This document shows, piece by piece, positions 1 through 7,663 of a stretch of 35,094 nt of DNA. Origin of the DNA: a virus; the IMG/VR virus record IMGVR_UViG_3300044799_000394, positions 1 through 35,094 of that record, one strand, 5' to 3'. Made by a program: the position numbers and the translations under genes. How positions within the stretch are numbered: position 1 is the stretch's first letter; every line of letters begins with the position of its first letter. Under the pieces are notes generated by a model. That model did no database searches, was not told the origin of the DNA, and worked only from the letters and a program-made list of their open reading frames with translations.

Positions 1-166
1 CGGCACAAAGGCTACCTCGGGAGAAGAGTGAACCTCCAAACGCTTAGCCCGCCCTCTCCAGACGGGGCGGCATGCAGCGCCGGCAAGGGCGCGGTCATGA
101 GTTGGGGAACCGGGCCGCGTCCTTGCCACCCGCAAAGAGCGTATCAAAACAGGCGGCAGAGGGGCA
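1..166. other. Left-edge intergenic stretch
   Basis: No convincing gene starts here. A frame beginning at base 2 ends at TGA 29-31 after eight codons and could be the tail end of an upstream gene, but this cannot be tested inside the window. A weak 6-bp hairpin (49-54 with 65-70, 10-nt loop) has no T-run after it. I see no promoter with acceptable -35/-10 spacing. In Mu-like phages the repressor and early operator region would lie at or left of this position. Confidence 0.3.
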
Positions 167-607
167 ATGTCTAAGTCGCAGCAAAAATTTCCAGGCAATG
201 CCGAGCAGTCGCGCCTCTTCGATCTGCTCGCCGCGAGCGACTTGAGCCAGCGCCTGGGCGAGGCCCTCACGGCCGACATCCGCTCCTGCCCCCTGTCCCG
301 CCCTCAGATCGCCGACCTCGTCTCTATAGATGTTGGCCGCCGGGTCACCAAGGCGAACATTGACGCCTGGACGGCCGCCAGCAAGCCCGAGCACCGCATC
401 CCGGCGGACGTGGTCGTCTCGATCTGCCGCATCACCGGCTCCCACAAGGCCATTGAGGTCCTGGCGGGGTCGGTGGGCGCCGTCCTGGTCAGCACGCCCG
501 AGGACAAGGCCGCCCTGGCCTACGGTCGCAACCAGACCGCCAAGCGCCAGTTGCTCCGCGAGGAGCGCGAGATCGAGGCCGCTCTCGACAAGTTGGGGAA
601 CAAGTAG
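167..607 (+). CDS. Putative early regulatory DNA-binding protein
   Basis: A 146-aa soluble protein. The core, about residues 40-95, has a phage-regulator look: an Arg-Pro-Gln-Ile-Ala helix start, then a segment reading roughly 'lid AWtAaSK eHRIPad', then a helix with Cys86. This resembles small HTH-type regulators that precede the transposase in Mu-like phages, where Ner sits in Mu. The C-terminal 40 residues are strongly charged and probably helical. It is the first gene of the early array, and the next small ORF starts in its stop codon (TAGTG). The DNA-binding role is inferred from position and pattern, with no catalytic motif to anchor it. Confidence 0.6.
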   Translation: MSKSQQKFPGNAEQSRLFDLLAASDLSQRLGEALTADIRSCPLSRPQIADLVSIDVGRRVTKANIDAWTAASKPEHRIPADVVVSICRITGSHKAIEVLAGSVGAVLVSTPEDKAALAYGRNQTAKRQLLREEREIEAALDKLGNK

Positions 608-687
608 TGACCGCCCGGCAAGGCAAAGAAGCCATGAGCCCTCAGGCGACGGCAAGCAAGCTCCCCGGGCGAGGAGGTAGGCCGTGA
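607..687 (+). CDS. Possible 26-aa ORF linking two early genes
   Basis: GTG 607 overlaps the stop of the upstream gene (TAGTG) and its TGA (685-687) overlaps the next GTG (684), the same stop/start coupling used throughout this phage. The peptide is basic and Gly/Pro-rich with no recognisable motif. It may only be a translational relay, or a chance ORF containing the strong Shine-Dalgarno of the next gene (GAGGAGG, about 671-677). Confidence 0.3.
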   Translation: MTARQGKEAMSPQATASKLPGRGGRP

Positions 688-848
688 ACAACATGGTCAC
701 CCTTGGAGTTATCCTGACCGCCGCTCTGTTCGGCCTGCTGGCCATCTACGCCATCACCGTCAGCCTCCTGCGCGCCTTTGACGTTCCGCTCGAGCGCGAC
801 AAGGACGGCCATCTGGTCATCGTCCTAAGGCGGAAAAATGCCCGCTAG
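684..848 (+). CDS. Small single-span membrane protein
   Basis: A 54-aa ORF starting at GTG 684 behind a strong GAGGAGG site. Residues about 5-28 form one clear hydrophobic helix (VTLGVILTAALFGLLAIYAI), followed by a charged tail. The most likely topology is N-terminal anchor with a short soluble tail. The family is unknown. It overlaps the next gene by 11 bp. Small membrane proteins in the early region of temperate phages often act in superinfection exclusion, but nothing in the sequence shows that here. Confidence 0.65.
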   Translation: MNNMVTLGVILTAALFGLLAIYAITVSLLRAFDVPLERDKDGHLVIVLRRKNAR

Positions 849-1290
849 CGCCGCCATCGAGCTTTTCGAGTGCCCGCACGCCCCGGAGGCCTGCCGGCCG
901 CTGCGGATCACGGCCGAGGGCTGCCTCAAGCGCCAGGCGGTGGCTCGCAAGGGCGGCCTGCTGCGGGAGACTCACCGCACGACCGTCCTGGACACGGCCG
1001 CCCGCCTCGAGTGTGACACCGGGCGCCAGGTCAAGCGAGGAGAGTGGCCGGCCCCGAAGCCGGACCATCTTATCGAGCCCGATGAAAAGGTTGTCTCTCC
1101 CGCGGGGGGGCAGGACACTCCCTTTCCCGCCGTGCCGGCCGAGGCGCCGGCGCCCGGGCCGGGAGGCCGTAGCGTCATGGAGACGATCCTGGAACTGGCA
1201 GCGCGGGAAGGCAGCACGGCCGAGGACATGGCCCGGATCCTGGCCGCGACGATGCGCGCCCACCATATAGAGGAGCTGCTGGGGGCATGA
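838..1290 (+). CDS. Hypothetical early protein with N-terminal cysteines
   Basis: 150 aa. Cysteines at residues 12, 19, 29 and about 59 (the first three spaced C-x6-C-x9-C) suggest a small metal-binding N-terminal part. Residues about 70-110 are Pro/Ala/Gly-rich and look like a linker. The last 40 residues form an amphipathic helical segment (METILELAAREGSTAEDMAR...). It overlaps the small membrane gene upstream and the transposase ATG (1287) downstream. I do not recognise the family; position suggests a regulator or accessory factor. Confidence 0.6.
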   Translation: MPASAAIELFECPHAPEACRPLRITAEGCLKRQAVARKGGLLRETHRTTVLDTAARLECDTGRQVKRGEWPAPKPDHLIEPDEKVVSPAGGQDTPFPAVPAEAPAPGPGGRSVMETILELAAREGSTAEDMARILAATMRAHHIEELLGA

Positions 1291-3305
1291 TCGAGTACCT
1301 GGCCATAAAGCGGGTCGCCGCCCTGGAGGGAATCACGGATCGGGCTGTCCAGCTCGGCCTTGATGCCGGCCGCTACAACAACATCCGGTGGCAGTCGAGC
1401 CGGGGCGGCAGAGACGGCAAGCGGGCCCTCATCCACCGCGACTGCCTCTCGGCCGATGCCAGGCGCCGCCTCATGGCCGAGGAGATGGAGCAGGCCGGCC
1501 CTCGCTCCCTGGAGCCCAACCTCCAGGCCTACCTCAAGGCGCCCGAGTGGGCCCGCAACGAGGCCGACGGCCGCTTCGAGCTGCTCAAGGTCGTCGGCGC
1601 CCACGCCGAGACCCTCCAGCAGCGCGACGAGCTGGCTCTCACCAAGGCCACCGAGATGTCCCTGTCCGCGTACAATGGCGGCCTCCTCGCCCCGAAGCTG
1701 CGTAGCGCGCTCGGCAAGGTCGGTTTGCGCTCCTTATATAGATGGAGGGCCCAGGCGGCCGAGGGCGGCCCCTCCGCGCTCCTGCCGGGCCACGGCGGCG
1801 GCCGTCAGCGCGCCCTCACCGACGAGCAGCGCAACGCCATCGGCGCCGTCCTGCTGGCCCGCGGGCGGGCCACGGCCAAGTTCATCCACGGCGTGCTCCG
1901 GGCCAGGTTCGGGCGGGAGGTGCCGAGCTACCGCACCGTCCTGCGCGCCCACGGTGAGTACCTGGTCGCCCACGGCCGCGAGCTTTCCCGGCGCCAGGAG
2001 CCCGAGCACTACGCCCGCCGCATGCAGCCCGCCCTCGGCCACCACGACCGCGACATCACCGAGCCCAATCAAATGTGGGAAATCGACTCGACCAGGGCCG
2101 ACCTGCTCTGCAAGGACGGCCGCCGCCGCATCGGCATCGCCGTCGTCGACGTCTACTCCCGCCGCCGCCTCATCAACATCTGCGAGCGCGACTCGGCCGC
2201 CGACGTGGCCGCCCTGCTGCGCCGGGCCTTCATCACCTTCGGAATTCCTCGGGCGCTCCGAATGGATAATGGGAAGAACTACTTCCAGTCCACGCTGATC
2301 CAGCAAGTCCTGGCCGAGGCCGAGGTGGAGGCCGTCAAGCTCCCGTCGCGGCGCCCCGACAAGAAGCCCTTCGTCGAGATCAACTTCGGCACCTGGCAGC
2401 GGGGTTGTCTCAAATGGTTGGACGGATACACCGCCGAGTCCGTGGCCAATCGCCCCGAAATCATTCGCCTGGCCCTGCCCCCCGAGGAGGTGCAGGACTG
2501 GACCGACCGCTGGATCGCCGTCTACGAGGAGCAGGTCCACACCCAGACCGGCCAGCGGCCCCGGGAGCGCTTCCAGAAGCCCGGTTGGGTGCCCCGCAAG
2601 TTCAAGGACGAGCGAGAGCTGGACATCCTGCTCTTCCCCGTGGGCGTGCGCACCGTCAAGAACGCCACGATCGCGTTCGACAACGGCACCTACTTCGCCG
2701 TCGAGCTGGGGGCCTGGGAGGGCCGCCAGGTGGAGCTGCGCCGGCCGCCCGAGGACGCCGGGACGCTGATCATCTGGAGCATGCCTGGCCAGGGCGAGAA
2801 GCGCGAGTACGTCTGCAAGGCCGTCGACCCCGAGCGCAAGGGCTGGACGGTGGCCCAAATCTGCGAGGCCCAGGCCTCCCTGAAGAAGGCCGACAAGTTG
2901 CGCCTCAAGGCCGAGATGCTGGAGAAGCAGCCGCTGCCGATGCGCGCCTACTTCGACGAGTGGCTCAGGTCCGAGGAGCAGGCCGCGCCGGCCGTCTTCC
3001 CGCAGCGGGCCGAGATCGTCCAGCTCCCCGCCGCCTACCGCCAGACGGTCGAGGCGATGGAGGCCGAGGCCACGCCTGCCGAGCCGCCCGCCCCGCCCGA
3101 CCTGGACCGCCGCCCCGACTTCAACACGGCGGCCGACAAGTACGAGTGGCTCTTCCGCCGCCGCTGCCTGGGCCTGCCGCTGGACGCCTCCTGGGGCGAC
3201 GGGGAGTTCATCGCCGAGTTCGAGCAGACGCCTCTCTTTGAGTCCCTCCAGGGCTACTACGCGGGCATCGAGCGCTTCCTCAAGAGGAGAATCGCCAATG
3301 AATAA
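1287..3305 (+). CDS. Mu-type DDE transposase (MuA-like)
   Basis: 672 aa, close to MuA (663 aa). It carries out donor cleavage and strand transfer at the phage ends during integration and replicative transposition. Residues about 1-70 resemble the N-terminal winged-helix enhancer-binding domain, and 80-240 the Ibeta/Igamma end-binding region. The RNase H-like core has D267 (in WEIDSTR), D327 (in RMDNGKNY) and E364 (in FVEINFGTWQRG), matching MuA D269/D336/E392 in order and spacing. A beta-barrel-like segment follows at about 450-530, then a charged C-terminal tail that should contact MuB and ClpX. It overlaps the MuB-like gene by 8 bp. Confidence 0.96.
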   Translation: MIEYLAIKRVAALEGITDRAVQLGLDAGRYNNIRWQSSRGGRDGKRALIHRDCLSADARRRLMAEEMEQAGPRSLEPNLQAYLKAPEWARNEADGRFELLKVVGAHAETLQQRDELALTKATEMSLSAYNGGLLAPKLRSALGKVGLRSLYRWRAQAAEGGPSALLPGHGGGRQRALTDEQRNAIGAVLLARGRATAKFIHGVLRARFGREVPSYRTVLRAHGEYLVAHGRELSRRQEPEHYARRMQPALGHHDRDITEPNQMWEIDSTRADLLCKDGRRRIGIAVVDVYSRRRLINICERDSAADVAALLRRAFITFGIPRALRMDNGKNYFQSTLIQQVLAEAEVEAVKLPSRRPDKKPFVEINFGTWQRGCLKWLDGYTAESVANRPEIIRLALPPEEVQDWTDRWIAVYEEQVHTQTGQRPRERFQKPGWVPRKFKDERELDILLFPVGVRTVKNATIAFDNGTYFAVELGAWEGRQVELRRPPEDAGTLIIWSMPGQGEKREYVCKAVDPERKGWTVAQICEAQASLKKADKLRLKAEMLEKQPLPMRAYFDEWLRSEEQAAPAVFPQRAEIVQLPAAYRQTVEAMEAEATPAEPPAPPDLDRRPDFNTAADKYEWLFRRRCLGLPLDASWGDGEFIAEFEQTPLFESLQGYYAGIERFLKRRIANE

Positions 3306-4029
3306 GAGCTTCTACGAGGGCAAGAACTACGCCCGCCTGGCCGCCGCCATCGGCGAAGGGCTGGGGCGTACCGCGGGCCTGCCGGCGCTCATCCTCGTCG
3401 ACGGCCGCGCCGGGCTGGGCAAGACCGAGGCCGCCCAGCACTACGCCGGCCACCACGACGACTGCGTTTACCTGCGCGCCCTGGAGAACCATACGCCGCG
3501 CTGGCTCCTCAAGGACCTGGCCCACGAGCTGAAGATTGACGACTCCGGGAGGGTCTCGACGATCTTCAAGGCCATCTTGACGGAGCTGCGCCGCCAGCCC
3601 CGCGCCATCATCATCGACGAGGCCGACCACCTCGCCCGCAAGCTCAACCTCCTGGAGACGATCCGCGACATCTACGACCTGGCCGCCGTGCCGGTCGTGC
3701 TGGTGGGCATGGACAAGGTCGGGGCGAAGCTGAGGCGTTTCCCGCAGTTCGCCAGCCGCATCGGCTGCGCCATCGAGTTCCAGCCGCTGAGCCCCGAGGA
3801 GATCGAGCGCCTGGCCTTCGACTGGTGCGGGATCGAGCTGGAGGCGGGAGCGGCCGAGGCCCTCTTCCGGCAGAGCGAGGCCGGCGACTTCCGCCTGGTC
3901 GTCCACCACTTGGCCATCGCCGAGCAGCGGGCCAAGCTGGGCGCGAAGCAAGGGGATCGCCTCCTCATGGGGCCCAAGGCCATCGAGATGATCGGCCGCC
4001 AGACGGCCAAGGAGCGTCGCGCCGCGTGA
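3298..4029 (+). CDS. MuB-like AAA+ ATPase, target DNA activator
   Basis: 243 aa. In Mu-like phages this ATPase coats target DNA and delivers it to the transposase. Walker A is at residues 36-43 (GRAGLGKT) and Walker B at about 103-108 (AIIIDE, D107 E108); a sensor-like VGMD follows. ATG 3298 was chosen because it sits behind an AGAGGAGA site and overlaps the transposase stop; an in-frame upstream start lies wholly inside the transposase. It is about 70 residues shorter than Mu B (312 aa), and the missing part is mostly the N-terminal HTH domain. The next gene, coupled at GTGA, is a helix-turn-helix-like protein that might supply that function. Confidence 0.93.
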   Translation: MNKSFYEGKNYARLAAAIGEGLGRTAGLPALILVDGRAGLGKTEAAQHYAGHHDDCVYLRALENHTPRWLLKDLAHELKIDDSGRVSTIFKAILTELRRQPRAIIIDEADHLARKLNLLETIRDIYDLAAVPVVLVGMDKVGAKLRRFPQFASRIGCAIEFQPLSPEEIERLAFDWCGIELEAGAAEALFRQSEAGDFRLVVHHLAIAEQRAKLGAKQGDRLLMGPKAIEMIGRQTAKERRAA

Positions 4030-4481
4030 GCCTGGCCGCCGACATACGGGTCTTCGCCGAGCAGCAGGGGCAGTTCTTCCTCTTCGAGCTGTACGCCCAC
4101 CTCGGGGCGCAGAGCGAGGGGGACAAGGACCGTGCCCGCTACGCCGCCAAGGACCTCGTCCGGGCCGGGACGCTCATTCGCCTGTCGCCGGGGCTTTTAG
4201 AGTGGGTCAAAGACGGCCGCAAGGGCCGCCCCAGGGTGAAGACGGTCGTGATCTGGCGCCTGATGCGCTATGCCCGGCGCTTCACCAAGGAGCAGATCGC
4301 CATCCGCTCCGGGGCCACCCCTGCCCACGTCAAACGCTGCACGGAGGCCTGGATGAGAGAAGAGGCCATCCAACGCCTGGGGTTTCAGGTCAAGGGGCAG
4401 ACCCGGGAGGCCATCTATCAGGTCGTCAGCGACCAGGTGGACGCCCCGCCGGTCAGCCGCAAGAAAGGAGCAACCGCATGA
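4026..4481 (+). CDS. Winged-helix/HTH-like early protein
   Basis: 151 aa starting at GTG 4026, overlapping the MuB stop. Residues about 10-55 read like a winged helix (a helical ELYAHLG segment, an acidic turn, then AAKDLVRAGTLIRL), followed by a basic wing-like loop. A second HTH-like stretch is at about 90-120 (FTKEQIAIRSGATPAHVKRCTEAW), typical of a recognition helix. DNA binding is an inference from these patterns; the partner and site are unknown. It lies between MuB and Gam, where Mu carries small early genes of poorly known role. Confidence 0.6.
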   Translation: MSLAADIRVFAEQQGQFFLFELYAHLGAQSEGDKDRARYAAKDLVRAGTLIRLSPGLLEWVKDGRKGRPRVKTVVIWRLMRYARRFTKEQIAIRSGATPAHVKRCTEAWMREEAIQRLGFQVKGQTREAIYQVVSDQVDAPPVSRKKGATA

Positions 4482-4984
4482 GCAGGCGGACCAGGATCGA
4501 GACCCCGGCCCTCCAGAGCCGTGATGACGTGGATGGGGCCATTCGGGAGATCGGCGGGATCGACATAGGGCTCGAGCGCATCGATGCCGTCGCCACCAAC
4601 GCCATCAACCGCATCAAGAGCAAGGCCGGAACGAAGGCCGCGCCCCTCCTCGCGCAGAAGAAGCTCCTGTTGAGGCAGCTCCAGCAGTGGGCCGAGGGCC
4701 ACCGGGAGGAGTTCGGCGACAAGAAGAGCCTGTCCCTTCTCTTCGGCGAGCTCGGCTGGCGGGCCAGCACGCGCCTGAAGAAGATTCTCAGCCCGGTCCA
4801 GATCGTCGAGCGCGTGAAGAGCCTGCTCCTGGACTGGTGCATCCGGGTCAAGTACGAGGTCGACATCGAGGCCGTCAAGGCCCTGCCCGAGGAGGTCATC
4901 GAGGCTGCCGGTTGCGAGCTGGAGAAAATCGACGCCTTTTGGGTCCAGCCCGACCGCCAGAAGATCGAGGAGGCCCGCAAGTGA
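4478..4984 (+). CDS. gam: Mu Gam-like host-nuclease inhibitor / DNA-end binding protein
   Basis: 168 aa, close to Mu Gam (174 aa). Gam dimers bind double-strand DNA ends, as Ku does, and protect them from host exonucleases. The family pattern is visible: an N-terminal segment ending in IREIGGIDIGLERID with long helices after it, QLQQWAEGHREEFG, a SLSLLFGELGWR block (usually 'kslel.fGtig.R'), then a C-terminal strand-helix with VDIEAVKALPEE and a final charged helix. ATG 4478 follows AAGGAG and overlaps the upstream stop. It is one of the surest early assignments after MuA and MuB. Confidence 0.92.
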   Translation: MSRRTRIETPALQSRDDVDGAIREIGGIDIGLERIDAVATNAINRIKSKAGTKAAPLLAQKKLLLRQLQQWAEGHREEFGDKKSLSLLFGELGWRASTRLKKILSPVQIVERVKSLLLDWCIRVKYEVDIEAVKALPEEVIEAAGCELEKIDAFWVQPDRQKIEEARK

Positions 4985-5286
4985 GCAAGCGTGACGACGC
5001 CAACCTGATGGACTCGCTGCGCTACAAGGACTTGGAACAGGAGGCCCTGAGGCTCGCCGAGTTGGTGGAGAAGTTGCGCAAGCGGCGCGGCATCTACCTC
5101 CCGGCCAGGAACCTATCTCGCGTGAGGCAGGCCTTTCAGCTCGCCCTGGCCGATGGCCTGGTCGTCCTGCCCCCCCCGGAGGGTCTCCCGAACGGCGTGC
5201 CCCTCTACGCCTTGCCCGCCGAGAAGCTGCGGGCCCTGGCTGATGATCTGGCCGCCGCCGGTCGCCCCGAGGAGGCCCCCAAGTGA
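4981..5286 (+). CDS. Hypothetical early protein, 101 aa
   Basis: GTG 4981 overlaps the gam stop as GTGA, behind GAGGAGG. The N-terminal half is a charged helix with leucine-type spacing (YKDLEQEALRLAELVEKLRKRR). The middle and C-terminal half look like a small winged or alpha/beta fold containing LADGLVVLPPPEGL and a final helix. I do not recognise the family. The gene ends in a EEAPK tail whose DNA is shared with the next junction (see findings). Confidence 0.6.
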   Translation: MSKRDDANLMDSLRYKDLEQEALRLAELVEKLRKRRGIYLPARNLSRVRQAFQLALADGLVVLPPPEGLPNGVPLYALPAEKLRALADDLAAAGRPEEAPK

Positions 5287-5570
5287 GCGCCGAGCCCAAT
5301 CAGGCCGCCGCTGCCAACGTGGCCACCGAGGTGCTCTACGCGGTGGTCACGGGCCTGAGGCTGTGGCGCTTCCCCGTGGAGACCACCATCGACATCAACC
5401 CCAACCGGGGCAGTATCCGCGTCACCTGCCGTGGCGGAAAGAGCTTTGCCGACCTGATTGCCGGGGAGATCATTTTCAACCCGCCGGTGAACCACCGCTA
5501 CGACAAGGACGGCCGCGCCATCTCCGAGTTCGAGGTCATGTTCGGCCAGATCGAGGAGGCCCCCAAGTGA
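5283..5570 (+). CDS. Hypothetical early protein, 95 aa
   Basis: GTG 5283 overlaps the preceding stop. The predicted layout is one N-terminal helix (ANVATEVLYAVVTGLRLW) followed by several short beta strands (TTIDINP, SIRVTC, FADLIAGEIIFNP), so probably a small alpha+beta domain. It has a single cysteine and no catalytic motif. Its final codons again read EEAPK and supply the Shine-Dalgarno for the next GTG. No function can be named. Confidence 0.6.
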   Translation: MSAEPNQAAAANVATEVLYAVVTGLRLWRFPVETTIDINPNRGSIRVTCRGGKSFADLIAGEIIFNPPVNHRYDKDGRAISEFEVMFGQIEEAPK

Positions 5571-5725
5571 GCATCGCGATTGAGATCATTGACGCCCCTG
5601 TCGAGGCTATGGCCGCCCTCCTGGACATCGAAAAGGAGGCCGCCAAGGAGATCAACGACTTTTACTCCCGCTTTTACGAGCGGATTCAACTTGGCGACTA
5701 CCCTGACTGGATGAAGTGCGAATGA
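5567..5725 (+). CDS. Small hypothetical early protein, 52 aa
   Basis: GTG 5567 overlaps the previous stop and follows GAGGAGG. The peptide is largely one acidic helix (AMAALLDIEKEAAKEINDFYSRFYERI) with a short aromatic C-terminus. Both ends share bases with neighbours, which supports real translation. The family is unknown. Confidence 0.55.
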   Translation: MSIAIEIIDAPVEAMAALLDIEKEAAKEINDFYSRFYERIQLGDYPDWMKCE

Positions 5726-5940
5726 CCCGCGGCGCCACCATCGGCCCCTCCCGCGACCGCTGCCCCGGCTGCGGCCGGGACAAGTCCGTGGAGGCCGTCC
5801 TGTGCGGCTTCTGCACCATCAAGCTGCCCTGGGAGACGCAGACCAAGCTCTGCGCCAAGGGCCCGGAGCGGTTGCAGCACGTCAGCCGCCTCAAGCGCGC
5901 CCTGGCCGCCGGCACGCCCCTGGAGGAGATTCGCTTATGA
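5722..5940 (+). CDS. Small zinc-ribbon-like protein
   Basis: 72 aa from ATG 5722 (ATGA overlap with the preceding stop); GTG 5716 is an in-frame alternative two codons earlier. Cysteine pairs CPGC and CGFC, about 18 residues apart, form a classic four-Cys zinc ribbon, followed by a basic helix (GPERLQHVSRLKRALAA). Such minimal ribbons usually bind nucleic acid or protein, but no partner can be named. Confidence 0.6.
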   Translation: MTRGATIGPSRDRCPGCGRDKSVEAVLCGFCTIKLPWETQTKLCAKGPERLQHVSRLKRALAAGTPLEEIRL

Positions 5941-6116
5941 GCAGGGCCTCTGAGGATCGCCGCGCCGAGCGCATCGTCAAGCGGGTAATCAACCAGGTGA
6001 GTCGGCTGGTTGAGCAGGGGCACGTCCGGCCGGGCCTTCTCTTCAATCGGATCGGAACAGCCATCAACGCCGCCACCGTGCGGCATGCCAGCGAAAAGGG
6101 AGGAGGTCAGGCCTGA
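5937..6116 (+). CDS. Small hypothetical helical protein, 59 aa
   Basis: ATG 5937 overlaps the upstream stop (ATGA), and its own TGA shares a base with the next ATG at 6116. The product is basic and nearly all helical (RRAERIVKRVINQVSRLVEQG), without cysteines or membrane segments. The family is unknown. Confidence 0.5.
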   Translation: MSRASEDRRAERIVKRVINQVSRLVEQGHVRPGLLFNRIGTAINAATVRHASEKGGGQA

Positions 6117-6346
6117 TGGCTCTGCGCACCTGGCCGCGGAAGATCATTTGCTGGAGCTGGAAGCACTACCCCCTGCAATGCCCCTGGCTCTACTACGACC
6201 AGGTTAAGCAGGAGCTTCACTGCTGCCACGGCAGTTGGACCAAGTTGGCCCTCAATCGCCACGGCTCGCCCATCCACAAGGAGGGCTGCCCGATCAGGGG
6301 CATGACCATCGAGGATGCCAGCTACAAGCCCCGGAGGCAGGCTTGA
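6116..6346 (+). CDS. Small Cys/Trp-rich protein, 76 aa
   Basis: ATG 6116 follows AGGAGG at about 6101-6106 and overlaps the previous stop (TGATG). The protein has five cysteines, including an adjacent CC pair, plus several His and Trp residues (KHYPLQCPW, ELHCCHGSW, IHKEGCPIRG), which suggests a compact metal-bound fold. There is no transmembrane segment. The family is unknown; it is one of a run of small Cys-bearing proteins in this region. Confidence 0.55.
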   Translation: MALRTWPRKIICWSWKHYPLQCPWLYYDQVKQELHCCHGSWTKLALNRHGSPIHKEGCPIRGMTIEDASYKPRRQA

Positions 6347-6732
6347 CCACGCGCCGCCGCATCATTCCCGAGCCGCCCCGGCCGGCCCTGACCGAGCTGG
6401 AGGCCTACCTCCTGGGCATCATCCAGGGGCGCCGGGGCAGCGGGAAGGCCATCGGCCAGGCCGAGCTCTCCGAGCACGCCAAGGCTCCCGAGCGCACCGT
6501 GCGAGACGCCCTCAAGGCCCTCATCGAGGTCCACGGCTACCCGGTCTGCACCGCCTACGCGGGCAAACGCTCGGGCTACTTCTGGCCCCTTGGCACCGCC
6601 GACATCGAGGAGGCCATCGACAAGTTGGAGCGCCACGGTGGCTCCATCATGACCCGCAAGTCGCACCTCTACCGGGCGCTACGCCGCATGCGCGAGGCCG
6701 CCTCGGAGCCAACCCTGGAGGTGCAGCCGTGA
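6343..6732 (+). CDS. Winged-helix DNA-binding protein
   Basis: 129 aa from TTG 6343, which overlaps the upstream stop as TTGA behind CGGAGG. Residues about 16-75 form a winged-helix pattern: helix 1 (LTELEAYLLGIIQGR), helix 2 (AIGQAELSEHA), recognition helix (PERTVRDALKALIEV), then a two-strand wing (YPVCTAYAGKRSGYFWP). The C-terminal half is helical and basic. Similar domains occur in phage replication initiators and MarR-like regulators, so DNA binding is likely but its target is not visible. Confidence 0.65.
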   Translation: MTTRRRIIPEPPRPALTELEAYLLGIIQGRRGSGKAIGQAELSEHAKAPERTVRDALKALIEVHGYPVCTAYAGKRSGYFWPLGTADIEEAIDKLERHGGSIMTRKSHLYRALRRMREAASEPTLEVQP

Positions 6733-6971
6733 GCATGGCTCTCGACAAGTGTGAAATCTGCGGCGCGCCCTGTCCGCCGGGCACAATCATGCGGGCGGAG
6801 GAGCTGGCGCTGGAGATCAAATGCTGCAAATCCCCCGTCTGCCAGCGCATCGCGGGCCTGGAGATACAGGTCAAGGCCCTCACGGCGATCCAGGGCTTCC
6901 TGGTGAGGGCGTGCGAGGGCCTAGCCGGGGCGGTGGGCTACTCGCTCGATGGCCCTGAGGTGCCCCGATGA
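6729..6971 (+). CDS. Small four-Cys zinc-binding-type protein A
   Basis: 80 aa from GTG 6729 (GTGA overlap); ATG 6735 is an alternative. The pattern KCEICGAPC ... EIKCCKSPVC followed by a helix (RIAGLEIQVKALTAI) is typical of a small zinc-stabilised module with a C-terminal helix. The layout is shared with the next gene, suggesting tandem paralogues. The role is unknown. Confidence 0.55.
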   Translation: MSMALDKCEICGAPCPPGTIMRAEELALEIKCCKSPVCQRIAGLEIQVKALTAIQGFLVRACEGLAGAVGYSLDGPEVPR

Positions 6972-7165
6972 CCAAGTGCGACTTCTGCCCGCGACCGGCC
7001 ACGAGCCGGGAGCAGATGGGCGACCGGCGCATCGAGTATTGCGACGAGAAGGGCTGCCGGGCGAGCGCAACCGCCTGGCGCCTGGAGCAGCTCCGGGCCG
7101 CCGCGAGCCGCCTCCCGCTCCACAAGACAACCCCTGACTCACCAGTCAGCGAGGCCACGGAGTAG
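6968..7165 (+). CDS. Small four-Cys zinc-binding-type protein B
   Basis: 65 aa from ATG 6968 (overlapping the previous stop). It begins KCDFC, then after about 19 residues has EYCDEKGC, then a helix with RLEQLRAAASRL. The order CxxC - spacer - CxxxxC - helix repeats the plan of the upstream gene. No known function. The next gene starts four bases after the stop. Confidence 0.55.
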   Translation: MTKCDFCPRPATSREQMGDRRIEYCDEKGCRASATAWRLEQLRAAASRLPLHKTTPDSPVSEATE

Positions 7166-7168
7166 CCC

Positions 7169-7663
7169 ATGCCCACCGCAAGGCGCAAATATGTCTATCG
7201 AGGGTCAAGGGATTCATCGGACGCCCGGCGCCGTGAGCTGGCCGCCATCCACATCGCCCTGGTCGAGATGAAGCGAGAGGGCAAGATCACCGAGGACCTC
7301 TACCGCGACCTGCTAAGGGGCCGCTTCAAGGTGGACTCCTCGGCCGCCCTCAACCGCCCCGGCCGCCTGGCCCTCTTGGCCGACCTCCGCGCGCTTCGCG
7401 GGCAGAAGGCGAGGCCGCAGAGCCTCTACCAGCAGCGCCGGGGTCACTGGCAGGCCCAGGGCCTGCGCGCCGGCATGGCCACGGCCGAGCAGCTCGCCCG
7501 CATCGAGGAGCTGTCCGAGCGGGCCTTCACGGCGGCCGACAAGGGCCACGCCCTGCGCAAGTTCATCTTCCGCATGGCGGGCGTCTCTGACCTCCGCTGG
7601 CTCCCCTACGACAAGGCCAGCAAGGTGATCGAGGCCCTGAAGCGCATGGCGGCGAGGAGATAA
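7169..7663 (+). CDS. gemA: GemA/gp16-like regulatory protein (DUF1018 type)
   Basis: 164 aa. The Mu gp16/GemA family signature is clear: an N-terminal helix with AIHIALVEMKREGKITEDLYRDLL, a central basic loop with SS/SAALNRPG, then MATAEQLARIEEL, HALRKFIFRMAGVSDLRWLPYDKA and a last helix KVIEALKRM. In Mu, GemA is reported to affect host gene expression and DNA supercoiling; its biochemical action is poorly known. The gene closes the set of Mu-type early genes and its stop overlaps the next ATG by one base. Confidence 0.88.
   Translation: MPTARRKYVYRGSRDSSDARRRELAAIHIALVEMKREGKITEDLYRDLLRGRFKVDSSAALNRPGRLALLADLRALRGQKARPQSLYQQRRGHWQAQGLRAGMATAEQLARIEELSERAFTAADKGHALRKFIFRMAGVSDLRWLPYDKASKVIEALKRMAARR

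Noticed and set aside
49-70. Terminator near the left edge
   Set aside because: Only a 6-bp stem with a 10-nt loop and no T-tract.
123-147. Promoter-like TTGCCA and TATCAA before the first gene
   Set aside because: The spacing is 13 bp, too short for a sigma-70 promoter, and the boxes are poor.
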